Shown: one piece after another, positions 15,002-20,815 of the stretch
Layout of the letters: every line of letters begins with the position of its first letter
Position numbering within the stretch: position 1 is the stretch's first letter
From: an uncultured Planctomycetaceae bacterium
Lineage (GTDB): Bacteria > Planctomycetota > Planctomycetia > Pirellulales > UBA1268
Direction: 5' to 3'
DNA: 20,815 bases
Assembly (NCBI GenBank): GCA_903885855.1
Contig: CAISKG010000444.1
Span: 1 to 20,815, forward strand
The notes under the pieces: model-generated
Seen by the model: only the letters and a program-made list of their open reading frames with translations
Told to the model about the DNA's origin: nothing
Databases searched by the model: none
Program-made: the position numbers and the translations under genes

Positions 15002-15807
15002 GGCGCGGCGAGCCCCCCGAAGCGCCGCTCCCGGGCGGCGTAGGCGGCCAGCGCCTCGTCGAGGTGGCGCTCCTCGAACTCCGGCCAGGCCGTGTCGGTG
15101 ACCCACAACTCGGCGTAGCTGATCTGCCAGAGGAGGAAGTTGCTCACGCGCATCTCGCCGGCGGTGCGGATGAGGAGGTCGGGATCGGGGCTGCCGGCGG
15201 TGTCGAGCGCGGCGGCGAAACGCGCCTCGTCGATGGCCTCCGGATCGAGGCTCCCGTCGCGGGCCTCGCGCGCCAGCCGCCGCGCCGCCTCGACGATCTC
15301 GGCCCGGGCCCCGTAGTTGATCGCCAGGCAGAGGTGCATGCCGGTGTTGCCGGCGCACAGCTCCACCGTCCGGTCGAGGGCGGCGAGCGTCTCGGCGGGG
15401 AGGCCCTCGCGGCGGCCGATCATCGACAGCCGGACGCGCTGCTCCATGAGCAGCGCCCGCTCCTCGACGAGGTACTGCTCGAGGAGGCACATCAGGAACG
15501 CCAGCTCCGTCTCCGGTCGGCGCCAGTTCTCGCTCGACAGGCAGTAGAGCGTGAGTCGGCCCACGCCGCGCCGCACGCAGTGCTCGGTGGCGCGGCGGAC
15601 GCTCGCCACGCCGCGCCGGTGCCCCTCGATCCGCGGCAGGCCGCGCGAGCGGGCCCAGCGGCCGTTGCCGTCCATGATGATGGCCACGTGACGGGGCAGA
15701 TCGCCCGGGCCGCCTCCGGCGCCGGCCGGCGCCGGAGCCGCGCGGTCGGCGGCGGAGTCCGCCGGCGTCAGGCGTTCGCCGCCGAGGTGTGCGGGGGTCG
15801 TGGCCAT
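14998..15807 (-). CDS. uppS: Isoprenyl (undecaprenyl) diphosphate synthase
   Basis: A cis-prenyltransferase that extends farnesyl diphosphate to the C55 carrier used for peptidoglycan and other envelope glycans; cytosolic or membrane-associated, 269 residues. Motifs: H-V-A-I-I-M-D-G-N-G-R-W-A (40-52; D46 is the Mg2+-binding catalytic Asp), L-Y-C-L-S-S-E-N-W-R-R-P, and the C-terminal L-L-I-R-T-A-G-E-M-R-V-S-N-F-L-L-W-Q. About 20 extra low-complexity residues precede the usual start of the fold. The ATG lies inside the 3' end of purA, giving a 40-nt overlap, and has no clear Shine-Dalgarno sequence, so a later start is conceivable. No distinction between C55 and other chain lengths can be made from these motifs. 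Confidence 0.95.
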   Translation of the reverse strand: MATTPAHLGGERLTPADSAADRAAPAPAGAGGGPGDLPRHVAIIMDGNGRWARSRGLPRIEGHRRGVASVRRATEHCVRRGVGRLTLYCLSSENWRRPETELAFLMCLLEQYLVEERALLMEQRVRLSMIGRREGLPAETLAALDRTVELCAGNTGMHLCLAINYGARAEIVEAARRLAREARDGSLDPEAIDEARFAAALDTAGSPDPDLLIRTAGEMRVSNFLLWQISYAELWVTDTAWPEFEERHLDEALAAYAARERRFGGLAAP

Positions 15808-17117
15808 GCGTTCGGGGAGGCCGTGGCGGGCACCGGGGCCCCGCGGAGGATGGTCTGGGCACGGTCCGGGCCGACCGACACGATCGACACGCGCCGGCCG
15901 AGCAACGCGCCGATGCGGTCGATGTACTCGTGCGCCCGCCGCGGCAGTGCATCGTAGCCGCGCACCCCGGAGAGGTCTTCCGTCCAGCCGGGGAGGGTCT
16001 CGTAGACGGGCACGGCCCGCTTCAGGTCGTCCACGTGGGAGGGGAAGTCGACGGTCCGCCGGCCGTCGATCTCGTAGGCGGAGCAGATGCGCACCTCGTC
16101 GAGCCCGGAGAGCACGTCGAGGAGCATCACGGCCAGTTCGTCGGCCCCGGAGAGGCGGGCCGTGTAGCGGGCGGCGACGGCGTCGAACCATCCGCAGCGC
16201 CGCGGCCGCATGGTCACGGTGCCGTACTCGCGCCCGCGCTCCCGGAGGTGCTCGCCGATCGGGTTGATCTGCTCGGTGGGAAGGGGGCCGCCGCCGACGC
16301 GCGTCGAATAGGCCTTGATGACCCCGATCACACGCTCGATCCAACGCCCCGGCACGCCCGACCCCGAGGCCACCCCCACGCCGGAGGAGTTGCTGCTGGT
16401 GACGTAGGGGAAGGTGCCGTGGTCGATGTCGAGGAGCGAGCCCTGCGCCCCCTCGAAGAGGATCCGCTTGCCCGCCTCGGCGGCGTCGAGGAGGAAGGTG
16501 GTGGTGTCGACGACGTGCGGGCGGAGACGCTCGGCGTGGGCGGCGTACGCGGCGTGGATCGCCGCCGCGTCGAGGGGGGCCTCGCCGACCCCCGCGCCGA
16601 GGAGGCGGTTCTTGGCGGCGACGACGTGGGCCACGCGCTCGCGGAAGTCGGGGCGGTAGAGATCGCCGAGGCGGATCGCCAGCGAACGCCCCACCTTGTC
16701 GCGGTAGCAGGGGCCGATGCCCCGGCCGGTGGTGCCGATCGCCTCGCCGCCGGCGACGATCCCGTCGAGGATCCGGTCCTCGGTGACGTGCCACGGGAAG
16801 ACGACGTGCGCCCGGTCGGAGAGGAGCAGTTTGCTGCCGATCCGCACCCCGCGCGACTCCAGGCCGTCCATCTCGCGGATCACGGAGGCCGGATCGAGGA
16901 CCACGCCGCCGGTGACGACGCAGGTCACGCCGTCGCGGAGGATGCCGCTGGGGATCAGGGAGAGCTTCCAGGTCTGGCCGCCGAAGACCACGGTGTGGCC
17001 GGCGTTGGCGCCCCCCTGGTAGCGGACGACGATGTCGTGCTCCTCGGTGAGGAGATCGACGAGTTTCCCCTTCGCCTCGTCACCCCATTGCAGACCGATG
17101 ACGCAGGTGCCGGGCAC
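15768..17117 (-). CDS. purA: Adenylosuccinate synthetase
   Basis: Converts IMP, aspartate and GTP to adenylosuccinate, the first committed step to AMP; cytosolic, 449 residues versus about 430 in E. coli. Motifs: G-L-Q-W-G-D-E-A-K-G-K (8-18), where Ala15 replaces the usual Gly of GDEGKGK, catalytic D13 and H41 (N-A-G-H-T-V), I-G-T-T-G-R-G-I-G-P-C-Y-R-D-K, S-T-R-V-G-G-G-P-L-P-T-E and R-P-R-R-C-G-W-F-D-A-V. About 20 extra C-terminal residues (P-V-P-A-T-A-S-P-N-A-W-P) coincide with the overlap with uppS. The start is a GTG preceded by GAGGA at 9 nt. It is the first gene of the leftward operon and is transcribed away from the RluA-family gene. Confidence 0.96.
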   Translation of the reverse strand: MPGTCVIGLQWGDEAKGKLVDLLTEEHDIVVRYQGGANAGHTVVFGGQTWKLSLIPSGILRDGVTCVVTGGVVLDPASVIREMDGLESRGVRIGSKLLLSDRAHVVFPWHVTEDRILDGIVAGGEAIGTTGRGIGPCYRDKVGRSLAIRLGDLYRPDFRERVAHVVAAKNRLLGAGVGEAPLDAAAIHAAYAAHAERLRPHVVDTTTFLLDAAEAGKRILFEGAQGSLLDIDHGTFPYVTSSNSSGVGVASGSGVPGRWIERVIGVIKAYSTRVGGGPLPTEQINPIGEHLRERGREYGTVTMRPRRCGWFDAVAARYTARLSGADELAVMLLDVLSGLDEVRICSAYEIDGRRTVDFPSHVDDLKRAVPVYETLPGWTEDLSGVRGYDALPRRAHEYIDRIGALLGRRVSIVSVGPDRAQTILRGAPVPATASPNAWPRPPHTSAANA

Positions 17118-17135
17118 GGAGCGGAATCCTCGAGG

Positions 17136-17165
17136 GGGCGGAGGGCCGGGAAAGGGCGGAGGGCC
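17136..17165. repeat. 12-bp direct repeat in the purA leader
   Basis: GGGCGGAGGGCC occurs at 17136-17147 and again exactly at 17154-17165, a start-to-start distance of 18 bp, 19-48 nt upstream of the purA GTG. Two purine-rich copies so close to a start could be a protein- or RNA-binding site, or simply a slippage duplication. Confidence 0.55.
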
Positions 17166-17167
17166 CG

Positions 17168-17296
17168 GATCCGGTCGATCCGGCGGGGCGGGGGCGCGAT
17201 CGCCGGCGGTCCGCGGGAAGGCCGGCGGCCGATCCGGGGCCGGAACACCGCGGGCGGCGGCCGCGGCGCCGCTCCAGTGGTAGAGTCTAGATCCGG
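17168..17296. repeat. Four copies of GATCCGG in the divergent spacer
   Basis: The heptamer GATCCGG begins at 17168, 17177, 17231 and 17290, all on the plus strand; the first is part of the palindrome CCGGATCCGG (17165-17174). Four copies in 129 bp look like more than chance for this composition, but no known regulator is recognised. Confidence 0.45.
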
Positions 17297-17311
17297 GTGG
17301 TACCCGGTCAA
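17284..17311 (-). promoter_or_regulatory. Candidate purA promoter with internal palindrome
   Basis: On the minus strand TTGACC (17311-17306; 5 of 6 to -35) is followed after 16 nt by TAGACT (17289-17284; 4 of 6 to -10). Initiation near 17277 would give a leader of about 160 nt for purA. The spacer contains CCGGGT-GGT-ACCCGG (17293-17307), a perfect 6-bp inverted repeat that could be an operator. No equally good plus-strand promoter for the pseudouridine synthase gene was found in the same spacer. Confidence 0.42.
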
Positions 17312-17354
17312 GCCGCGGCGCGGCGCTTCCCCGGACACGTCCCCGGCGTCCCTG

Positions 17355-18413
17355 ATGGCCAAGTCCTCACCGAGCGGCACGGTCCTCCACGTCGGCCCCG
17401 AGGCCGCCGGCCGGACCCTGGCGGCGTTCCTCCGCGAGCGGCTCGGCGACGCGAGCTGGTCGCGGGTCCACCGGCTCGTGCGCGGGCGGCACGTCCTCGT
17501 GCACGGCAACGTCGCCACCGACGCCGCCCGCCGCCTCAAATCGGGCGAGGTGGTCAAGGTGCTCGAGACGGCGGCGGCCCGTCCGCCGCGCGCCGACGAC
17601 GTGCGCATCGTCCACCTCGACGAGGCGGTCGTGGTGGTCGACAAGCCCGCCGGCCTCACCACCACGCGCCACGCCGAGGAGCGCGACTGGCCCGCGCGGC
17701 GCCGGCAGGTGCAGCCGACCCTCGACGAGCTGCTCCCGGCCGTCATCCGGCGCGTGGGCGAATCGCGCGCCCGCCGCGCGCGGGGCACGCCGCCCCGCCG
17801 CGTCGCCCCGGTGCGCGCGGTGCACCGCATCGACCGCGAAACCAGCGGCCTCCTCGTCTTCGCACGCAGCGTTCCGGCGGAGCGGATCCTCGCCGAGCAG
17901 TTTCGCGCCCACACCACCCACCGCCGCTATCTGGCCCTGTGCGTGGGGCGCGTGGAGACCGGGACCATCGTCTCCTCGCTGGTGCGCGACCGGGGTGACG
18001 GCCGGCGCGGATCCTCCGACGACGGCAGCGGGAAGCGCTCCGTAACGCACGTCCGGCCGCTCGAGCACTTCGGCGACGACTACACCCTCGTCGAGTGCCG
18101 GCTCGAGACCGGCCGCACCCACCAGATCCGCATCCACATGGCCGAGAGCGGCCATCCGGTGTGCGGTGAGCGGGTCTATTCGGCCCCGCGCGGCGCGGCC
18201 GTCGAGGACCGCTCCCAGGCGCCGCGCGTCGCGCTGCACGCCGCCGAGCTCGGCTTCGTCCATCCCGTCTCCGGCGCCGAGATGCGCTTCCAGAGCCCCT
18301 GGCCGGAGGATCTCGCCCGCCTCGTCAAGCGCCTGCGCGGCCTGGCGGCGGGGAGGCGCGGCTCGGCGGGCCGCGCGCCGCCGCGGCCCCCGGCCGGGGA
18401 GGAGGGGCGATGA
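17355..18413 (+). CDS. RluA-family pseudouridine synthase
   Basis: A 352-residue enzyme that isomerises uridine to pseudouridine in rRNA or tRNA. An N-terminal S4 RNA-binding domain (about 18-72: R-T-L-A-A-F-L-R-E-R-L ... V-L-V-H-G-N-V) precedes the catalytic domain: V-V-V-D-K-P-A-G-L, then H-R-I-D-R-E-T-S-G-L-L-V-F-A with catalytic Asp160, R-R-Y-L-A-L, and G-R-T-H-Q-I-R-I-H. Between K-P-A-G-L and H-R-I-D there is an Arg-rich insertion (about 107-152), longer than in RluD. The ATG has no Shine-Dalgarno sequence but starts the conserved fold region. Its stop overlaps the next ATG (ATGA). The modified RNA position cannot be told from sequence. Confidence 0.92.
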   Translation: MAKSSPSGTVLHVGPEAAGRTLAAFLRERLGDASWSRVHRLVRGRHVLVHGNVATDAARRLKSGEVVKVLETAAARPPRADDVRIVHLDEAVVVVDKPAGLTTTRHAEERDWPARRRQVQPTLDELLPAVIRRVGESRARRARGTPPRRVAPVRAVHRIDRETSGLLVFARSVPAERILAEQFRAHTTHRRYLALCVGRVETGTIVSSLVRDRGDGRRGSSDDGSGKRSVTHVRPLEHFGDDYTLVECRLETGRTHQIRIHMAESGHPVCGERVYSAPRGAAVEDRSQAPRVALHAAELGFVHPVSGAEMRFQSPWPEDLARLVKRLRGLAAGRRGSAGRAPPRPPAGEEGR

Positions 18414-18922
18414 GCGCGGCGGAGGGAGGGGCCGGCGAGACGGTGCGCTTCCGCCATGCCCATTTCTCGGCGCGCTTCCCCGCCTCCCACCGCTACGCGC
18501 CGTCGCACTTCTGGATGGCGCCTTCGGAGGCCGATCCGTCGGTGTGGCGCGTGGGGATGACGAAGTTCGCCACGCGGATGCTCGGGGAGCTGGTGGAGAT
18601 GCTGCTCGAGGTGCGCCCCGGCGAGCGGGTCGCCGGCGGGCAGCGCCTCGGCACCGTGGAGGGCTTCAAGGCGGTGAGCGACCTGTTCTGTGTCATGGAG
18701 GGCGAGTTCGTGGGCACCAATCCCCTCCTCTCCGCCGAATCGTGCCTCACCCACTCCGATCCCCACGGGGCGGGCTGGCTGTACGAAGTGCGCGGCGGGC
18801 CGGCCGAGGGGGATCTCGACGTCCACGCCTACGTCGCCCTCCTCGGCGCGACGATCGATCGCCTCCACGCCTCCCGCTATAGTGACTCCGCTTCCGGCGA
18901 CCCGCCGGCCGCGAGCGACTGA
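18410..18922 (+). CDS. Glycine cleavage H-like lipoyl carrier protein
   Basis: A 170-residue homologue of GcvH, the lipoylated shuttle of the glycine cleavage complex. The lipoyl-type fold is visible from R-Y-A-P-S-H-F-W-M (about 28-36) through V-G-M-T-K-F-A-T-R-M-L-G-E-L-V to G-T-V-E-G-F-K-A-V-S-D-L, where Lys87 is the expected lipoylation site. A downstream D-P-H-G-A-G-W-L-Y-E-V matches the end of the H-protein fold. It differs from typical GcvH (about 125-130 residues): there is a 25-residue N-terminal extension, E-G-F-K instead of the usual E-S-V-K, and a tail of about 30 residues. A purine-rich Shine-Dalgarno tract (18396-18407) and the ATGA overlap with the preceding gene set the start. 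No gcvT, gcvP, lipA or lipB is visible nearby, so it may serve a different lipoyl-dependent or carrier process. Confidence 0.85.
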   Translation: MSAAEGGAGETVRFRHAHFSARFPASHRYAPSHFWMAPSEADPSVWRVGMTKFATRMLGELVEMLLEVRPGERVAGGQRLGTVEGFKAVSDLFCVMEGEFVGTNPLLSAESCLTHSDPHGAGWLYEVRGGPAEGDLDVHAYVALLGATIDRLHASRYSDSASGDPPAASD

Positions 18923-18959
18923 CCGGCCCCGTCGACGGCCGGAGGAGGGGATCCCGACG

Positions 18960-20099
18960 ATGACCGACCGCGCGACCAGCCCCGCCCCGGCCCGCTACGT
19001 GATGATCGGCGGCTTCCTCGGCGCCGGGAAGACGACCTGCATCCTCCGCGCCGCGGAGCGCTTCGCCGCCGCCGGGTTGCGCGTGGGGTTGGTCACCAAC
19101 GACCAGGCCGGGGGGCTCGTCGACACGGCGCTCTCGCGCGCCCGCGACCTGCCGGTGGAGGAGATCGCCGGCGGCTGCTTCTGCTGCCGGTTCAACTCGC
19201 TCGTCGAGGCGGCCGACCGGCTCTCACGCGACGCCGCCCCCGACATCCTCCTGGCCGAGCCGGTGGGGAGCTGCACCGATCTGGTCGCCACGGTGAGCGT
19301 GCCGCTGGCGCGGCTCTACGGCGACCGCTTCACGGTGGCGCCGGTGAGCGTGGTCGTCGATCCGCTCCGGGCGATGCGGATCCTGGGGCTGCCGGGGGCC
19401 GGCGGCGGGGCCTTCTCGCCGAACGTGGCCTACATCTACCGCAAGCAGCTCGAGGAGGCGGAGATCGTGGTCGTCAACAAGTGCGACCTCGTCGACGCCG
19501 CCGCCCGGGCCGCCCTCGTCGCGGCGCTCGGGGCCGCCGCGCCCGGCGCGCGGATCCACGAGGTCTCGGCGCGCGAGGGCACCGGCCTCGACGCCTGGTT
19601 CGACGATCTCCTCGCCGCCCCCTCGGCGCCGCGGCCGATCCCCGACATCGACTACGACCGCTACGCCGACGGCGAGGCGCTGCTCGGCTGGCTCAACGCC
19701 GAGGTCCGCGTGGGCACCGTGGGCGGCCCCGACTGGGACGGCAACGCGCGCCTGGTCGGCGTGCTGGAGGCGATCCGGGCCGCCGTCGCCGCCGCGGGGC
19801 ACGAGATCGCGCACCTCAAGGCGACGCTCTCGGTCGAGGGGGACGACCTCGACCTCGCCGCGGCGAACCTCGTGCGCTCCGCGGCCCGCGCGGAGCTCTC
19901 CCACCGCCTCGCCGAGCCGATCGACGCCGGACGGCTGCTCGTGAACCTCCGCGCCGAGGCCGATCCCGAGCGCCTGCTGCGGGCGTTCCGCGAGGGGCTG
20001 GCCGCCGCGTTCCCCGATCTCCCCGCGACCGTCGTCCACTGCGAACATTTCCGCCCCGGTCGGCCGGTGCCGACGCACCGCATGCCCGCCGCGGTCTGA
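18960..20099 (+). CDS. CobW/COG0523-type GTPase, possible metallochaperone
   Basis: A 379-residue G3E-family P-loop GTPase. Walker A is GGFLGAGKTT (17-26); the metal-binding motif typical of this group is G-G-C-F-C-C (Cys73, Cys75, Cys76, a C-x-C-C); L-L-A-E-P-V-G occupies the Walker B region (97-103); the guanine-specificity motif is N-K-C-D (173-176). Such proteins deliver Zn, Co or other metals to client enzymes. The region after about residue 220 is not a recognisable standard CobW C-terminal domain and may hold the client-specific part. A strong Shine-Dalgarno sequence (GGAGGAGGGG, 18941-18950) precedes the ATG. It starts 38 nt after the GcvH-like gene, and the radical SAM gene follows after 45 nt, so the three are probably one operon. 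The metal and client are unknown. Confidence 0.87.
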   Translation: MTDRATSPAPARYVMIGGFLGAGKTTCILRAAERFAAAGLRVGLVTNDQAGGLVDTALSRARDLPVEEIAGGCFCCRFNSLVEAADRLSRDAAPDILLAEPVGSCTDLVATVSVPLARLYGDRFTVAPVSVVVDPLRAMRILGLPGAGGGAFSPNVAYIYRKQLEEAEIVVVNKCDLVDAAARAALVAALGAAAPGARIHEVSAREGTGLDAWFDDLLAAPSAPRPIPDIDYDRYADGEALLGWLNAEVRVGTVGGPDWDGNARLVGVLEAIRAAVAAAGHEIAHLKATLSVEGDDLDLAAANLVRSAARAELSHRLAEPIDAGRLLVNLRAEADPERLLRAFREGLAAAFPDLPATVVHCEHFRPGRPVPTHRMPAAV

Positions 20100-20144
20100 C
20101 CGACCGCCCCCCCCTTCCGCGCCGGCCGTGCCGGCAGGTCCGCC

Positions 20145-20815
20145 ATGCTTCCCTCCCTCGCCCTGCGGATCGTGTCCACCGTGTCGCCGCGGTGCCTGTG
20201 GAAGGCGGGCTGGAACTTCGGCGTCAAGGGGATGCTGTCGGTGGAGCGATTCCGGGCGCGGCGGAAGCGCGGGATCGTGTTCCCCCCCTTCCTCCACCTC
20301 TCGATCATCAACTCCTGCAACCTGCGCTGCCAGGGCTGCTGGGTCGACGTGCAGGCGCCGCGCACGATGCTCTCCACGGAGGAGCTCGACGCGATCGTCT
20401 CCGACGCCAAGGCGCACGGCAACGCCTTTTTCGGCATCCTCGGCGGCGAGCCCTTCCTCCATCCGGGGCTCTTCGATCTCCTCGAGCGCCACCGCGACTG
20501 CTATTTCCAGATCTTCACCAACGGCCAGCTGATCACCCCCGAGGTGGCCCGGCGGCTGGAGCGCGTCGGCAACGCCACCCCCCTGGTGAGCATCGAGGGG
20601 GATGCGGCCACCAGCGACGTGCGGCGCGGCAACCGTCAGGTGCTCGACCGCACCCTGCGCGGGCTCGAGGCCTGCATCGAGGCCCGGCTCCTCACCGGCG
20701 TGGCGACGAGCCTCTGCCAGTCGAACATCGACGACCTCCTCACCGAGGCCTGGCTCGACCGCCTCGTCGACCTCGGCGTGCATTACACCTGGTTCCACAC
20801 CTACCGTCCCGTCGG
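20145..20815 (+). CDS. Radical SAM protein, C-terminus outside window
   Basis: The first 223 residues of a radical SAM enzyme, cut by the right edge. The SAM/4Fe-4S motif C58-N-L-R-C62-Q-G-C65 lies after F-L-H-L-S-I-I-N-S, followed by the G-G-E-P motif (100-103), which contacts SAM, and barrel strands Q-I-F-T-N-G and P-L-V-S-I-E-G-D. About 50 residues precede the first cysteine, with a hydrophobic/basic character (W-N-F-G-V-K-G-M, R-A-R-R-K-R). The general layout resembles the COG0535-like group that includes SPASM and HpnH-type enzymes, but the C-terminal half that would tell them apart is missing. It follows the GTPase by 45 nt on the same strand, and an AGG lies 6 nt before the ATG. The substrate is unknown. 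Confidence 0.88.
   Translation, partial: MLPSLALRIVSTVSPRCLWKAGWNFGVKGMLSVERFRARRKRGIVFPPFLHLSIINSCNLRCQGCWVDVQAPRTMLSTEELDAIVSDAKAHGNAFFGILGGEPFLHPGLFDLLERHRDCYFQIFTNGQLITPEVARRLERVGNATPLVSIEGDAATSDVRRGNRQVLDRTLRGLEACIEARLLTGVATSLCQSNIDDLLTEAWLDRLVDLGVHYTWFHTYRPV

Overview
The window is very GC-rich, coding-dense chromosomal DNA from a Gram-negative-type bacterium, most likely a planctomycete. This assignment is inferred from several features: two secreted PQQ-like beta-propeller proteins whose mature ends begin near D-W-P-x-F-R-G-P, a secreted multi-EF-hand protein with Gly/Pro linkers, BamD- and LptE-like lipoproteins implying an outer membrane, and the overall codon bias. No rRNA, tRNA, transposase, prophage or CRISPR array was seen.

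The minus strand carries positions 1-17117, read from high to low coordinates. The first block is purA - uppS - cdsA - propeller protein 2, tightly packed with overlaps. It covers AMP synthesis, undecaprenyl carrier synthesis and CDP-diacylglycerol synthesis. The second block starts at a recognisable promoter near 12540. It runs phoH - PgpH-like HD phosphodiesterase - ybeY - CNNM/CorC-type CBS protein - recO - bamD-like - lptE-like - folP. The junctions are 1-4 nt overlaps or short gaps, as expected of one operon. The phoH/pgpH/ybeY/recO part is a widely conserved neighbourhood for RNA maturation, cyclic dinucleotide turnover and DNA repair; here outer-membrane biogenesis and folate synthesis are appended. 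The third block is the EF-hand protein, propeller protein 1, and proA, which runs off the left edge.

A divergent regulatory region of about 240 bp (17118-17354) separates purA from the plus-strand genes. It holds a 12-bp direct repeat, four GATCCGG words, and a short palindrome inside a candidate purA promoter.

The plus strand from 17355 to the right edge carries an RluA-family pseudouridine synthase, a GcvH-like lipoyl-carrier protein, a CobW/COG0523-type GTPase and a radical SAM protein cut by the window end. The last three have no obvious shared pathway and are the best candidate for an undescribed system. No other glycine-cleavage genes are visible beside the GcvH homologue.

The main anomaly is ybeY. 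It can be read full length only if one base is removed from a six-G run, so it is either an assembly error or a real frameshift in a normally conserved gene.
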